64,000 nt of DNA. Origin: Calliopum simillimum (taxonomy: Eukaryota; Arthropoda; Insecta; Diptera; Lauxaniidae). The translations under genes were made by a program, and so were the position numbers. The notes below the pieces were generated by a model. It saw only the letters and a list, made by a program, of their open reading frames with translations, was not told the origin of the DNA and did not search any database. Each line of letters starts with the position of its first letter. Position 1 is the first letter of the stretch. Shown in pieces: positions 55,919-64,000 of this stretch. The stretch lies in assembly GCA_951812925.1 (NCBI GenBank), contig OX638372.1, forward strand, positions 3,906,001 to 3,970,000, given 5' to 3'.

Positions 55919-55939
55919 GTATATCCATGTGAAGAATAA

Positions 55940-56295
55940 GCAAATTATAAGATTTGGTACAAATTACAAATGTTTCTTTAAAAAAAAACTACCTACTGAA
56001 TTATTTTTAATTTTCTTTATAAAAATGATAAAACCATTATTCCGACTCCGCCATTGTATTTTGTATATTTAACGCAGTACGCAGCAGTTTTTAAAGTTCA
56101 AGATTTTGAAGTGCAATTTTTATAAGTTCCAGCTTTTAAATTCAAGTTTGAGTTGTTTCAAAAATTTCAATATAAAAAAGTGTCTTTTCCACATAACTAA
56201 CGCATTGCCGATTACATTTGCAGAAAATTCGATTCGATATAATAAAAGGTAAGGAATATGAATATGATATGAATATGTATTGTATGTATATGTAT
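55940..56295. other. Interval after the DHHC exon, nothing recognised
   Basis: I looked here for the next DHHC exon and saw none. Confidence 0.4.
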
Positions 56296-56500
56296 ACTCC
56301 AAAACGAGGTAAAAGTAATGTCTTATAAATTATGTGCCATAATGATCGGTTATTTGGGTCGATATAATTTTTTCAACTTAATTTCAACGATTCCATATCA
56401 GCAAGTAAATTTTTCGTGAAAACAGAAATAAATTTTGTTCATTCCTAACAAAATATCAGCCAATTAATATTATGACATTACTTTTGCCTCGTTTTGGAGT
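56296..56500. mobile_element. Short MITE (ACTCCAAAACGAGGTAAAAG ends)
   Basis: ACTCCAAAACGAGGTAAAAG, followed by TAATGTC, mirrors GACATTACTTTTGCCTCGTT, followed by TTGGAGT. A half copy lies at 29790-29930. Confidence 0.85.
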
Positions 56501-56690
56501 TGCACCATTGTCATTTTGAACGGCTCACTGCTCATATTAAATGCAAAATTGAAAAGAAGTTTGAAAAATTCTGATTGAATTTTGTTTTTTTTTTTTGCCA
56601 AAATTTTTGTGTGCTTTTGATTTGTTAAGTATTTGTATTAGTTAAAGTTAACAATTAATTAATTGTTAAGATATGTTTTTTTTTTAGAAA

Positions 56691-57122
56691 ATGGTAATTA
56701 TAAACTATAATTATTACGGCGGCTTTCGCGGTGGTCGTGGCAGAGCTGCACCCGGAGTAGCACCCCCTGTAGCACCCCCTGCTGCTTCGCCTGCTGTTGT
56801 GCCTGCTGTTGTGGTGCCTGCTGTTGTGCCGCCTGCTGTCGTGCCTGCTGGCGGTGTGCGTAGTGAGAGGCAGATAATAAGAAATTTAGAAAGAATGATT
56901 ACGCACATAAGGAGAAGTGTTGATATGGAGCGGGCGCTAGAAGTGGTGGGGGCGGGGGCGCCCGAGCAAAACCTGGAAAACCCCCCGCCGCCTCCTAGGA
57001 CAACCAGACAAATTTTGAGAAATGTGGAACAAATAATGCTCGAAGTAAGGAGAATTGCTCAAAATCGTAGAGTTGGGGGGGAGGGGACGCTCGACATGGA
57101 CTTCGAATTGAATGATGGCTAA
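56691..57122 (+). CDS. Small proline/valine-rich protein of unknown function (143 aa)
   Basis: The ATG follows a strong acceptor-like TTTTTTTTTTAG (AG at 56686-56687), so this is probably the last or only coding exon. GC content is far above the neighbourhood. Residues 1-20 are Gly/Arg/Tyr rich and residues 21-56 are repeats of the type VAPP, VVPA and VVPP. A 17-residue helix-like segment then occurs twice, RQIIRNLERMITHIRRS (60-76) and RQILRNVEQIMLEVRRI (106-122), 46 residues apart, separated by a Pro-rich hinge. The tail is acidic (TLDMDFELNDG). AATAAA follows at about 57209. No known domain is recognised; the amphipathic repeats could form a coiled coil. It could be a host gene or part of a mobile element. 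Confidence 0.5.
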   Translation: MVIINYNYYGGFRGGRGRAAPGVAPPVAPPAASPAVVPAVVVPAVVPPAVVPAGGVRSERQIIRNLERMITHIRRSVDMERALEVVGAGAPEQNLENPPPPPRTTRQILRNVEQIMLEVRRIAQNRRVGGEGTLDMDFELNDG

Positions 57123-57727
57123 AGCCTTTTTATGTAAGTATATAATATTTTTTTCTTTTTTTTTATTTTTATTTATTTTTTATCTTTTAAAGTATACTAA
57201 AACTAAATAAATGTGTAGAACACTTAAAACAAAAAAAGAGTGTCTTATAATTTCTTTCCCTGAGCGTAACTGCTTTTGTGATGCATTTTGTGATGCACCA
57301 TATTATGCATTATAGTATAAATAGCCATAGTCGTTGATGAAATATGGGACACTTGTATGGAAATTTTGTTAACGACTGCCATACAAAAATACACATCCGT
57401 CATCAAAGATTTAATATAGTCGTGCACCCGTCATTGATGATTTCTTGCAGACTGGCCCAACTGGGAAGTGATTTCAGTTTTAAAATTTAGTTTCAAAACA
57501 TGTTTTAAAGTTTAAGCATACCTTTTATTTATTATTTTTGGCAAGAATTTTATCTGTGTACATGTTTTTTGTGAATATTCAAATTAAAATTGACTTTGAA
57601 ACATTTTCCACAAATATCGCAAGCGAATGGCGTTGCACTGCTATGTTTTATACTTTTATAATTTAAATGGCATAAGTATATCACATTTAAAAGGTCATCT
57701 TTCCTCTGAATGAAGATCTATATGGAT
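57123..57727. other. 3' flank of two convergent transcription units
   Basis: A hairpin-like GTGATGCATTTTGTGATGCA duplication is near 57279. A second pairing, CCATAGTCGTTGATGA against TCATCAATGACGGG-like text, lies at 57326-57440. No gene is seen. Confidence 0.4.
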
Positions 57728-60158
57728 CTAAATATATGCTTTATGTTTTACGTTATTTGCTTCAACACCTAGGCAACCTTTTGCTATATGACTTCGAAAG
57801 CCAGTTTTTCGTCTAAGCCCTTTGTTGCATTTAAGACATTTTAGTTGTTCGTTAATAGTGTCTTGAATATAATCATGTGAATTGATCATATGTTCAATTC
57901 TCTTCGAATATGTCGTAAGTCCTAAAAATTAGAAAAGATATATTAATCGTTGAAGTTGAATAAAGTTGGAAAAACGTATATTACTTTCTGTACAGTATAA
58001 ACTTTTTAAATAAGTTTTTTCAGGCTAGAGATCAATTTTCCTCAATTCCAAATAAAACTCTTTTTTGCTATATTGCAATTGGTTATTTAATTTTTTCGAT
58101 ATTTCGAACTCCTTCGGCGTTCGTCTTCAGGAAATAATTACAAAATGAGTCACAATTTTTACCCCGCTTTTAGTGAGTGTCGTTTGATAACTAAAATGTT
58201 GTTTTCTTTTGCTTCGTGGGTGTCGCTTAATTTTTGGACTGTTGTTTTGTTATGTTTCGTGATTATATGTCTGTATGTTTGCGCGCATTTTTCCGTGTCT
58301 GTTTTGTAGTTTAGTCGTATGTTTGATGGTGTGTTGATTATATGTAACATTTCTATTGTGTATCGTTTTTTGTAGTTTGTCTCTTGTTGTAATATTCTTG
58401 TTTCTTGTATGTTGGGAGAGTGTCCCATGGTAGCACAGTGCGCCGCTATTGCAGTTTTGTTGTCCAATAATCCAGCAATAATATATAAGTCAATGGCACA
58501 TGTTCCAGGCTTTTCTGATAGAATTGTAAACTCCGACATACAAAAATAAAATCAGCATCGCATTAAAAACTAATAAAACATTAAAACAACTATTCTCAAA
58601 TACAAAATCAAAACTAGACAATTTAGACAAATCAAACGTAATATACAGAATAGCATGTAACGGTGACGGATCCAACATATGTAATAAAATATGTGTTGGA
58701 ACAACTAAATCAAAACTACGGACAAGATTAGCTGCACACAAATCGGATTACAAGACAAGAAAATGATTATTGGACAACAAAACTGCAATAGCGGCGCACT
58801 CTCCCAACATACAAGAAACAAGAATATTACAACAAGAGACAAACTAAAAAAACCATACACAATAGAAATGTTACATATTATCAACACACCATCAAACATA
58901 CGACTAAACTACAAAACAGACACGGAAAAATGCGCGCAAAACATACAGACATATAATCACGAAACATAACAAAACAACAGTCTAAAAATTAAGCGACACC
59001 CACGAAACAAAAGAAAACAACATTTTAGTTATCAAACGACACTCACTAAAAGCGGGTTAAAAATTGTGACTCATTTTGTAAAATAACCAATTGCAATATA
59101 ACAAAAAAGAGTTTTATTTGGAATTGAAGAAAATTGACCTCTAGCCTGAAAAAACTTATTTAAAAAATCAAGGGTCGAACAAAATATCAACATGTACAGT
59201 ATAAACATTTTACTGGTTTCTCTGCGACATGAGCGTTATGCATATGGCAAGCTTTCTCATATTGTGATCGAAAACCTAAAAAAAAAAAATGGCTTAGTAC
59301 CAGAATTATATTACCTTATGTAAAACATTTCTTACCCTTATCACAAATTTCACACATAATGTTATAGTCCCCTGTATGTTTCATCATGTGAACTCTTAAA
59401 TGTACTCCAATTTTTCCACATTATTTGCATTTCTTTTGAAATTTGCTTTTATGCCACCTTTGATGATATTCGAATATGGCAACTGAAATATTTAAAAACT
59501 TTTTTCCGCATGTTGTACACTTAAAATCAGATCTTGTATGATGTCTTCTCAAATGTTTTTTTACTCACACTCAATACCACAAACTTGACAGATTGCTTTT
59601 AGTTTTTTATGCTGGAATAAAATATGGTGTCTACACTGCTGTTTGATAGTCTTATGTTTATGTTTTGCATACTGGACATGTATAGGGTGATAATGGATCA
59701 TGTTGAGTTTCGAAATATTCAATTAAGGCTGCTTTGGTTGAAAAAATTACATCACTCGGTGAAAAGCTCTCTCTATCGCAAGAGTATTAACAAAATAATG
59801 AATTGCTCTTAAGCTTTTTATACGTTATTTTCTCTTCTAAATAATTGTTACTCTCTTCTAAATAATCCTCATCGAAATCAATTTCTTCATTGTAATCTAC
59901 AAGTGCGTCCGGAAACTAATTTTTCACATGTATTATCTGCTGAAGCACAAGTTTTAGCACTGCAACACTGTTCATCAATATCTAACAAATAATGAATACG
60001 ATATGATTACTTTGAAAACATTTATTGGATGTCTTTTATTTACCAGGCATTTCAACGAATTTGATATTTTTAAAAGGTTTTCCATTTTCATTTGTTCCAG
60101 TTATTTTACATCTTCTTTTGATTGTTGGATGGCTCATTTTTAATATCAACACATTCAT
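57728..60158 (-). pseudogene. C2H2 zinc-finger gene, frameshifted and split by a Penelope-like element
   Basis: Minus-strand exons: 60158-60044 (MNVLILKMSHPTIKRR...), 59981-59336, 59275 into the insertion and out to 57985, and 57921-57728 (stop TAG). All donors and acceptors fit, with matching phases. An acidic stretch (YNEEIDFDEDYLEE) precedes about seven fingers: YTCPVC, ICQVCG, FKCTTCGKKF, KCK-stop-CGK, IMCEICDKGF, KCLYCTERLTTYSKRIEHM, and a last C2HC-type LKCLKCNKGLRRKTGFRSH. Lesions: frameshifts near 59680, 59564 and 59910, a TAA inside finger 4, and the 1.2 kb insertion in finger 6. Such proteins normally bind DNA as nuclear regulators. Some indels could be assembly errors; the TAA and the insertion are not. 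Confidence 0.82.
58003..59192. mobile_element. Penelope-like element, head-to-head inverted pair of 3' ends
   Basis: It is flanked by the 14-bp direct repeat TGTACAGTATAAAC (57989-58002 and 59193-59206). Arms of about 480 bp are inverted copies of each other. The plus strand from about 58560 encodes KTLKQLFSNTKSKLDNLDKS, then NVIYRIACNGDGSNICNKIC, then VGTTKSKLRTRLAAHKSDY. This is the GIY-YIG endonuclease of Penelope-like retroelements, followed by LLDNKTAIAAH and TIEMLHIINTPSNIRLNYKT. The minus-strand arm repeats the latter half (58539-58159), with HCATMGHSPNIQ that the plus copy has partly lost. The reverse transcriptase is absent, so the insertion is a 5'-truncated, rearranged copy. Confidence 0.85.
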
Positions 60159-60503
60159 TCTATCTGAAAATATACATAAAATGAAAAATATGTTAAACAT
60201 ATACATAAAATGTGCAATTTTAAAATTTTACACAAAATTGTTATTAATGAAAAATATTTGGACACAGTAGCTGATGTTTTCGTTGACGAATATGTACAAT
60301 ATGAATTGATAAAAGACATGGATACTGAAGTTTTTTTGATGAGGTTTTGTTCGTCCATTTCTCCTGAGTTGGAAAATTTAAAAATTAAAATCCAGACTCT
60401 TCCTTCTTGCGAATAAACTGAGCTTAAGCCCCTTTTTTCGAGGCACGTTTAAATTACGTATATTATAGTTACCTCGAAGTCTTAGAAATTAAAATGTTTT
60501 GAC
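60159..60503 (+). CDS. Doubtful C-terminal exon divergent to the zinc-finger gene
   Basis: The frame 60210-60416 reads KYLDTVADVFVDEYVQYELI, then KDMDTEVFLMRFCSSISPEL and ENLKIKIQTLPSCE, then stop. The acidic, leucine-spaced text looks more like protein than the surrounding AT-rich frames. Part of it (GATGAGGTTTTGTT, GTTGGAAAA, CTTCTTGCGAATAAACTGAG) recurs at 61636-61800 and 62523-62620, so it could belong to a repeated unit rather than a gene. No family is recognised. Confidence 0.25.
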
Positions 60504-61632
60504 CAGGGGTTCGATTCTGGTTCAGTGAAAAGTCGAAGTGAAAAGATTTTTTATCACTTCACCGCAAAAGCGATTCTTGTTGTTTAATATTTTAAAAAAT
60601 GTGAAAAGTTTTTTTTACACCTGAAGCAAAAGTTTTCACTGACAAATTCGACAGTGATAAAAATTTAATTGAATGAAAAACAAACATAAGCAAATCAACA
60701 AAAATATTTCAAATGTGGTTTTTCATAAAACATTAACAATAAGTTGATGTAAATGGCCAGAAATTGAAGGTTCTCAATCAGATGTATAAATTAAAAATTG
60801 CAAAATATAAGGAATTTTCACCGCATGACCCCGATTGATTCTATATTCGTTTCGCTTCAATTTAACGCCGTTTATTCCATCGCAGTCCAGTTTTAGTTGG
60901 TTCAATTAAAAAACTATAGTTCGTTTTGACCACTTAAAGCAAGTGGACAGCGTGATTTAGATCGGATCGCAAATCAGACAGTCTCTCCTTTGTAGACTCT
61001 GAAACTATCCACCTGAATTTGAATCTCAATCACACTTCGACCCCAAGTATTATCTGTAACAAGTTTCATTCTCTTAGCTAGAACCGTGTGGCCGTAATCG
61101 TGGTTTATTTGTATTCTAAAAATCAATTTCGACCAAAGGGAAAAGAGTGAATTAAAAGCTTTTCATTAACATTTATGTATTCGTCAGCACCAAGCACTTA
61201 CGTTCCATAAGAAGCATATTTTCATTGTATGCCGCAGGGAGTAAGCGCTTACCTCTGCTTATCTAAAAAGAGGTAAGCGTTAATTATTAAAAAAAAAAAA
61301 ATTTAAAAAAAAATATAACTGTCCCCCCATTGGGATTGAACTCCTAACGCAATGCTCCGAAATATTAAAATAACAAACCCTCTATCACATCAGCTACAGA
61401 ATCTCATTACGTATGTGTATAAAATTTGTATTTTAAATCAAACTATTTGTCAGCTAGAGAATGTCAGTTATTTTTCACACACCACATTGAAAATTTTATT
61501 CAACTCGCTTTTTTCACTTTGTAAACCAGAATCGCTTCAATCGATGAAGTGAAGTGAAAAGATTCGGTGAAAATGAAAGTGATAAATTTTTTTACACTTC
61601 ACAGTTTCACTGAACCAGAATCGACCCCCAGG
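60503..61632. mobile_element. Inverted-repeat element N with tRNA-like ends
   Basis: CCAGGGGTTCGATTCTGGTT and then CAGTGAAAAG mirror CTTTTCACT-type text and AACCAGAATCGACCCCCAGG. The ends contain a B-box-like GGTTCGATTC. Inside, ATTGGGATTGAACTCC (about 61329) is another B-box-like motif in reverse, and AAGCGCTTACCTCT-type repeats lie at 61235-61280. It separates two copies of the surrounding tandem unit. Confidence 0.7.
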
Positions 61633-61803
61633 CCTGTTCGTTAATTTGTGCAGAGTTGGAAAATAAGAAAATTTAATCGGAACAATTCCTTATTGCGAAT
61701 AAACCGAGCTTAAGCTCCTTTTTTCTTGGTATATTTAAATTATTAATATTAAATCGACCTCCAAATGTTGTCACTAAAAATTTTTGATGAGGTTTTGTTT
61801 GTT

Positions 61804-62522
61804 ACACGGAGAAAAAAAATAGTACTTGCTACTTTATTTCTCATAAATTTTACCAGAATTTCAAGTCAGAATAGTGACAACTTTACACCGATATAAATTT
61901 CACCTTAATTTTTTAGTCAATTCAGAATGTATGTTTGCTAGTAATTTTTATGAAAATATTGGCGTGATATTTACCTTACTGTATAGTTCAAACAACAAAA
62001 AAAAAAAAAAAAACTTAGCTGACCGGCGCTGGGGTACGAACCCTTGCCCTTCCATATGATAGTCAGATACATATCCTCTGCGCTGCTCACGCATGTGATG
62101 TAGAAGCAAAAAAATTTGTATATAAAGAAAATGTCTGTCCAAAAATAGAAATTTTTGCTTAAATTATAAAAGTCAAAATGATTTTATTTTTTTATGATAT
62201 TTACCTTACTCGAGTAAGGTGACAATTATGACACTCATTTTGTGCGTGAAAAAATAAAGTTATTTTGACTAGAATTATAAATTCAAAATGGTCACACATT
62301 TTTTTTCTGAAAGTATAAATTACCTTACATAAAGTCAAATGTAGGAAATTTATAGTAAATATTCCTTTATTATTTAACTACATTTTATTTGTAGATATGA
62401 CGTTACGGACTCATCTAATAGTTCTTACGTAAGGTAAATCATACTTGAAATTTAGTGTTGATTACTTTAATTTTTCGACTAGCCAATAAAGTAAAAATTA
62501 TGATACGTATTTTTCTCCGTGT
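61804..62522 (-). mobile_element. TIR element with tRNA-like cassette, copy D (best ends)
   Basis: ACACGGAGAAAAA at the left mirrors TTTTTCTCCGTGT at the right. On the minus strand a tRNA-like block at about 62095-62022 runs AGCAGCGCAGAGGATATGTA, TCTGACTATCATATGG, to AAGGGTTCGTACCCC. This includes an A-box-like GCGCAGAGG and a B-box-like GGTTCGTACCC at tRNA spacing. Block order matches copies A, B and C. No protein is encoded. Confidence 0.8.
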
Positions 62523-63403
62523 AGCTTCTTGTTAGTGGAATAAGGTGAACAAATGAATCAAAACAACTCCTTCTTGCGAATAAACCGGCTTTAAGCCCCT
62601 TTTTTGCCTCTAAAAGTTTGAATAAAACATACAACTTTCAACTCGCAATAACCAAGCTCACAGTTGTTTATTTTCGGGTTAGTATATAGAGAAGTGTTCA
62701 TGGAACATACATATAAGTATGTATTTTGACTAAACATTTTAGAAAACCATTGCTTTGTTGATTGATAAATCAGCGCAAATATTATTTTCTGTCAGAATAA
62801 TTTTTACGTTTTTTATATGAAATTCATAAATATACTTGCTATAGTACACAATGTGGAGGAGCGCGGCTCTATGGGGATTTTTGATTTTTACATATTCTAA
62901 ATGGGCCAGGGAATAAAAGGTTATACTCAAATCAAATTGTTAGTGAAGCTGCTGCTGCTGTATGTGGTTCAGAAAGAAGAGATGGTCTCATCAAAACAAG
63001 GCTGGAATCACGAAGGGCAATGCCTGTTTTTAATACTAAAAAGGAGTTCAAATTTGTTTAAAATATACTAATATTATAACAAAAATCACAATTTAAACAC
63101 GTTTAAGCTCTTTTATTGACTTTATCCCATACAAATAAACTCAACGTAATATTTTTTTTTTTTCAAAACTTTAATGTCTTTGTGGCAGTACAAAACATTA
63201 AAATATCAAAAAGTACCATATAACTTTTTTTATAAAGAATATTATGGAGCATCATTTCGCATGTGAGCCATTTCGAAAATCGCAAAAAACACATTTCGCT
63301 CCACCCTAATGGACATGCATGACATTGATCAAACAAAATTCTGGGTCATAACCCTGACCCAAACCTCACAACTCACTGCAAAAGAGAAGAAAATAATTAT
63401 TTT
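62523..63403. other. Interval with third tandem-unit copy and unknown repeats
   Basis: CTCCTTCTTGCGAATAAACC and TTTAAGCCCCTTTTTT (62568-62610) are the third copy of the unit at 60380 and 61690. CCCTAATGGACATGCATGAC near 63304 looks like a repeat family. A GCTGCTGCTGCTG run is at 62948. Confidence 0.45.
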
Positions 63404-63595
63404 TTAATTTTTCTTTGACAGCAAAAAAAAACTTACTTTCCACCTCCACATCAATAGTGGTTGTTTCTGTTTTAGCTCGTCTACTTTATATTCCATAACG
63501 TTCTTCTTCACTTTAATGTTTGATGATTTCGAATGGAATGTGTTTCGAATGTGGTGATTGGTAATGTTTGGTTTAGTTTTGGTTTTAATTCCCAC
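63404..63595 (-). CDS. Doubtful minus-strand first exon
   Basis: The minus strand contains ATGGAATATAAAGTAGACGA (MEYKVDELKQKQPLLMWRWK) followed at once by a perfect donor AAA|GTAAGT. A good acceptor TTCTCTTTTGCAG follows about 70 bp downstream. The surroundings (63600-63690) are GC-richer with CAGCAGCAG. This could be a first coding exon, but no product is recognised and the phase with the next acceptor gives a stop. Confidence 0.2.
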   Translation of the reverse strand: MGIKTKTKPNITNHHIRNTFHSKSSNIKVKKNVMEYKVDELKQKQPLLMWRWKVSFFLLSKKN

Positions 63596-63761
63596 TTTAT
63601 CATCTACTCGGTTCTTCTACTTGGAGCAGCAGCAGTGCGAAGTGTGCATGATGAATGGATATCAATGGATATTCACGCGATGCTGCTGGAGAGAGAAATT
63701 TAAAATTAAGAAATAATTGCTAAAATAATAAAATAATTGACTGACTGACGTTTTTGTTTAT

Positions 63762-64000
63762 CCAATTGAATTGAATTGAATTCTTTATTGAGACTTTTTT
63801 TAAAATCGAATGTACAGATTAATTATAAAGTTCACTTATTGTAATACTAGCGGCTGTAACATATGGCCTGCTTTAAAGTTTACGATATTAATAAAATACA
63901 TAGATTGCCTCTTGGCATGTAGTCTTATTAATTACAAATTTACTCTTGCTCCTGGAGTAATGTAGCTGTCTCTTTTAACGACTGTTAACGTTATATACAA
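63762..64000 (-). mobile_element. Probable LINE 3' tail running off the window
   Basis: On the minus strand the sequence ends AATAAAGAATTCAATTCAAT, then a short TTCAA repeat. A poly(A)-like signal followed by a 5-bp simple repeat is typical of insect jockey/CR1-type LINE 3' ends. No coding part is seen within the 239 bases available. Confidence 0.5.

Noticed and set aside
58159..58539. 126-aa minus-strand frame as an independent gene
   Set aside because: It is the reverse-arm copy of the Penelope-like endonuclease tail present on the plus strand at 58760-59080.

Overview
Eukaryotic, intron-bearing, AT-rich DNA that reads as the genome of a higher fly (schizophoran Diptera; tephritid-like is my guess, not proven). 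The supports are fly-type genes with long transposon-filled introns, TATA plus TCAGTT core promoters, and mariner, Tc1, piggyBac, hAT, pogo-like, jockey-type LINE and Penelope-like elements. Only a few percent of the window is host coding sequence.

Host genes, left to right. A TATA/initiator pair at 19249-19286 may be the start of the next gene. A synaptotagmin-12-like gene (Syt12) has five coding exons between 32357 and 36969 (851 aa; all splice phases agree). A DMRT2-type DM-domain gene (dmrt11E-like) has a candidate initiator at 42929, coding exons 43327-43762 and 48688-49160, and a poly(A) signal at 49489. One exon of a ZDHHC3/7-type palmitoyltransferase (Dnz1-like) lies at 55549-55918 with no partner exons visible. 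A small proline/valine-rich protein of unknown function is at 56691-57122. On the minus strand at 60158-57728 is a C2H2 zinc-finger gene, now a pseudogene. From memory, Syt12 and dmrt11E both lie on the Drosophila X, so they may be old neighbours; I could not check this.

The rest is mobile DNA. 1-18 kb: a long inverted-repeat element, a TIR family carrying a tRNA-like cassette, a piggyBac-like element with TTAA ends, a pogo-like element, a mariner nested in a TIR element, a 1.3 kb palindrome, and a hAT element with its 8-bp target duplication. 21-31 kb: a palindrome with a TTG microsatellite centre, a mariner deletion derivative nested in a SINE-like repeat, a broken Tc1-type transposase, and LINE tails. 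The Syt12 introns hold four short inverted-repeat elements. The dmrt11E intron holds a three-level nest of elements with a 140-bp tandem array.

The most interesting object is at 49908-50872. It is a direct plus inverted repeat structure flanked by a 10-bp repeat. It carries two tandem type I hammerhead ribozyme motifs 518 nt apart: one with an intact core (50650-50732) and one with a core mutation (50132-50214). This is the signature of Penelope-like retroelements or animal retrozymes. A second Penelope-like insertion at 58003-59192 encodes GIY-YIG endonuclease segments head to head, and split an exon of the zinc-finger gene while leaving a 14-bp target duplication.

Limits: element boundaries marked as approximate were placed by eye, family names rest on recognised protein motifs, and no database was searched.
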